A DNA stretch of 6,204 nucleotides from Caenibius sp964466155 (GTDB lineage: Bacteria > Pseudomonadota > Alphaproteobacteria > Sphingomonadales > Sphingomonadaceae), in NCBI GenBank assembly GCA_964466155.1, contig CAYXMY010000139.1:1-6204 (forward strand). The letters are read 5' to 3'. The translations under genes were made by a program, and so were the position numbers. How positions within the stretch are numbered: the first letter of the stretch is position 1; the number at the start of each line of letters is the position of its first letter. Shown here in pieces: positions 4,691 to 6,204 of this stretch. The notes beneath the pieces are model-generated. The model did no database searches. It was given only the letters and a program-made list of their open reading frames with translations, and was not told the DNA's origin.

Positions 4691-4721
4691 AAGCCGCCCC
4701 GGCCATCGCCGGGGTGGCTTT
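4691..4721 (+). terminator. Intrinsic terminator after the PLDc_N-like gene
   Basis: A 13-bp stem with a single G·U pair (4691-4703 with 4708-4720) is capped by a 4-nt CATC loop. The stem is very GC-rich and is followed by a short T tract (4719-4721, then GT). It lies 31 nt after the stop of the small membrane protein and only 54 nt before the metZ ATG. It is the clearest terminator in the window. Confidence 0.8.
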
Positions 4722-4745
4722 GTCTGCGCGGATCGGCCCTTGCCC

Positions 4746-4761
4746 GCCCGCGAATGCGGGC
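4746..4761 (+). other. Leader hairpin upstream of metZ
   Basis: GCCCGC and GCGGGC form a perfect 6-bp stem around a GAAT loop, ending 14 nt before the metZ ATG. An alternative pairing, GGCCC (4735-4739) with GGGCC (4758-4762), would exclude it. I see no match to the SAM-II riboswitch often found before metZ-type genes in alphaproteobacteria, and the space after the terminator is small. It may be a simple leader stem or chance. Confidence 0.3.
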
Positions 4762-4775
4762 CTAAGCGCGTGCCC

Positions 4776-5984
4776 ATGAAGAAAACCACCGGTCAGAACC
4801 GTTCGATCACTTCCAAATGGCGCCCGGCAACGCGGGCCGTGCGTGGGGGGACCTGGCGGTCGGAACAGGGCGAGACCAGCGAAGCGATCTTCCTCAGTTC
4901 CGGCTATTCCTATGACGATGCCGCGACGCCCGCGGCGCGTTTTGCCGGTGAAGCCCCCGGCATGACGTATTCGCGCACCCAGAATCCTTCGGTGCAGATG
5001 CTGGAAGAGCGCATTGCGCTGATGGAAGGGGCGGAAGCCTGCCGGGTGCAGGCCTCGGGCATGGCGGCGATGACGGCGGTCATGCTCTCCTCGCTTTCGG
5101 CGGGCGATCACATGGTGGTCGCGCAGGCGGCGTTCGGGCCGACTCGCTGGGTGACGGACAATCTGCTCCCCCGTTTCGCGATCGAAGCCACGGCGGTGGA
5201 CGGCCGCGATCTCGATGCGTGGAAAGCTGCGATCCGGCCGAACACGAAGATGTTCTTCTTCGAAACCCCAGCCAATCCGACGATGGATCTGGTGGATATC
5301 GCCGCTGTCTGCGCTCTGGCGCGCGAACACGGCATTCGCAGCGTGGTGGACAACGCTTTCGCCACCAGCGCCCAGCAGCGCCCGCTCGAATTCGGGGCCG
5401 ATGTGGTGGCCTATGCCGCAACTAAGCTGATGGACGGGCAGGGCCGCGTGCTGGCCGGTGCGGTATGCGGATCGGCGGATTTCATCAACAACGTGCTTCT
5501 GCCGTACCAGCGCAATACGGGGCCGACTTTGTCGCCCTTCAACGCTTGGGTGGTGCTCAAGGGCCTGGAAACGCTGGACCTGCGCGCCAACCGCCAGGCG
5601 GATAGCGCGCTGGAAGTGGGCCGGTTCCTTGAAAAGCGGGTGCCGCGCATTCTCCATCCCGGCCTGCCCAGCCATCCGCAATTCGCGCTGGCGCAGCAGC
5701 AGATGATCAAGCCCGGGTCGATCTTCTCCTTCGAAATCGAAGGCGGGCGGGCCGCCGCGCATGCCATTCTCGATGCGCTGGAACTGATCGATATTTCCAA
5801 CAATATCGGCGATGCCAAATCGCTGATGACGCACCCTGCCTCGACCACGCATTCCAGCCTGACGCCCGAAACGCGCGAAGCCATGGGAGTAAGCGAAAGC
5901 ATGCTCCGCATCAGTGTCGGCCTTGAGGACCCGCAGGACATCATCGACGATCTCGATCAGGCGCTGACTCTCGCCGGGCTCTGA
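4776..5984 (+). CDS. metZ: O-succinylhomoserine sulfhydrylase MetZ (PLP enzyme)
   Basis: The 402-residue protein belongs to the Cys/Met-metabolism PLP enzymes (cystathionine gamma-synthase fold). Marks in order are Tyr65-Ser-Arg67-Thr-Gln-Asn-Pro (phosphate contacts from the neighbouring subunit), Ser94-Gly95-Met96, Glu163-Thr-Pro-Ala-Asn-Pro, the cofactor-ring aspartate Asp192 in Val-Asp-Asn-Ala-Phe, and the Schiff-base Lys217. Asp-Gly-Gln-Gly-Arg-Val-Leu-Ala-Gly-Ala after Lys217 is typical of MetZ rather than MetB or MetC. MetZ makes homocysteine from O-succinylhomoserine and sulfide in methionine synthesis. The ATG at 4776 fits the family N-terminus; a TTG at 4740 is in frame but adds an unlikely segment. 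The SD is poor. One oddity is Ala214 at the position three before the lysine, where the family nearly always has Ser that contacts the PLP phosphate. A terminator just upstream implies its own promoter, which I cannot locate. Confidence 0.92.
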   Translation: MKKTTGQNRSITSKWRPATRAVRGGTWRSEQGETSEAIFLSSGYSYDDAATPAARFAGEAPGMTYSRTQNPSVQMLEERIALMEGAEACRVQASGMAAMTAVMLSSLSAGDHMVVAQAAFGPTRWVTDNLLPRFAIEATAVDGRDLDAWKAAIRPNTKMFFFETPANPTMDLVDIAAVCALAREHGIRSVVDNAFATSAQQRPLEFGADVVAYAATKLMDGQGRVLAGAVCGSADFINNVLLPYQRNTGPTLSPFNAWVVLKGLETLDLRANRQADSALEVGRFLEKRVPRILHPGLPSHPQFALAQQQMIKPGSIFSFEIEGGRAAAHAILDALELIDISNNIGDAKSLMTHPASTTHSSLTPETREAMGVSESMLRISVGLEDPQDIIDDLDQALTLAGL

Positions 5985-6013
5985 TCGCAAGAGCGGCATG
6001 GATTGATTGGTGT

Positions 6014-6033
6014 TTACCGGAAATCTGCGGTAA
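6014..6033. repeat. Perfect 6-bp inverted repeat before the PAS gene
   Basis: TTACCG (6014-6019) and CGGTAA (6028-6033) form a symmetric site with an 8-bp spacer in the 98-bp gap between metZ and the PAS-domain gene. Its form suits a dimeric regulator's operator; no regulator can be named. A sigma-70 promoter is not evident. No intrinsic terminator for metZ is visible in this gap. Confidence 0.3.
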
Positions 6034-6082
6034 TTTGCAAAAAGGGGGGCACGATACTGGCGGCAGTGTGAAGGGAAATGCT

Positions 6083-6204
6083 TTGGTAAAGGCGCTCGAC
6101 CATTACACTGCTCTCGTCCAATCCTCCAATGACGCGATTATTGCAAAAGACCTCGACAGCCGGATTGTCAGTTGGAACCCGGCGGCCGAACGGATTTTCG
6201 GTTA
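6083..6204 (+). CDS. PAS-domain signalling protein, N-terminus (partial)
   Basis: The reading frame from 6083 runs off the window. It encodes a typical PAS N-cap and first strands: Tyr-Thr-Ala-Leu-Val-Gln-Ser-Ser-Asn-Asp-Ala-Ile-Ile, then Asp-Leu-Asp, Ile-Val-Ser-Trp-Asn-Pro-Ala-Ala-Glu and Phe-Gly-Tyr. PAS domains at this position usually open sensor histidine kinases, GGDEF/EAL proteins or other sensors; the output domain lies outside the window. The start is uncertain. TTG at 6083 has an AAGGGA SD (6071-6076) 6 nt upstream and is preferred. GTG at 6068 is in frame but lacks a well-spaced SD. The ATG at 6078 is out of frame and stops after three codons. There is no signal peptide or membrane segment in the visible part, so this PAS domain is likely cytoplasmic. 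Confidence 0.8.
   Translation, partial: MVKALDHYTALVQSSNDAIIAKDLDSRIVSWNPAAERIFG

Noticed and set aside
4722..4775. SAM-II type riboswitch before metZ
   Set aside because: Only about 54 nt are available after the terminator, and the conserved SAM-II core and pseudoknot sequences are not seen.
4611..5999. 462-codon minus-strand open frame
   Set aside because: It is antisense to metZ, has the same shadow composition, and has no ribosome binding site or family pattern.

Overview
The window is a GC-rich (about 60-65 %) chromosomal segment from an alphaproteobacterium. Gene content, weak Shine-Dalgarno use, an EcfG-type promoter and the look of several proteins suggest Sphingomonadales (Novosphingobium/Sphingobium/Erythrobacteraceae-like). 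That placement is a judgement from sequence character, not from a search. I see no insertion sequence, phage gene, CRISPR array, tRNA or rRNA. It reads as a core-genome housekeeping region.

Layout. Positions 1-16 hold the first codons of a minus-strand gene with an exceptionally strong ribosome binding site. Its 5' region (17-242) also carries two plus-strand terminator-like hairpins. A minus-strand gene at 243-752 encodes a proline-rich lipoprotein of unknown function. Divergent from it is tlyA (819-1556, S4-FtsJ type rRNA 2'-O-methyltransferase). A roughly 100-nt leader with two hairpins follows, then tspO (1663-2217, tryptophan-rich membrane protein) and ubiK (2308-2556, small coiled-coil ubiquinone biosynthesis accessory factor). 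Next come recO (2673-3311, recombination mediator) and leuB (3315-4373, 3-isopropylmalate dehydrogenase), 3 nt apart and almost certainly co-transcribed. A 60-residue two-helix membrane protein with a PLDc_N-like sequence (4478-4660) follows. Then come a strong intrinsic terminator, metZ (4776-5984, O-succinylhomoserine sulfhydrylase) and, at the right edge, the start of a PAS-domain signalling protein.

Functionally this is a mixture: RNA modification (tlyA), membrane/tetrapyrrole sensing (tspO), quinone biosynthesis (ubiK), DNA repair (recO), leucine synthesis (leuB) and methionine synthesis (metZ). I see no single dedicated pathway and no convincing new multi-gene system.

The most interesting signal is regulatory. 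Between leuB and the small membrane protein there is a GGAAC-N17-CGTT element, the form recognised by the alphaproteobacterial general-stress sigma factor EcfG. The transcript it predicts would begin almost exactly at a 9-13 bp hairpin that abuts the ribosome binding site. Secondary points are the tspO ribosome binding site buried in a hairpin, the perfect 14-nt anti-SD match at the left edge, and a Ser-to-Ala change at a PLP phosphate-binding position in MetZ.
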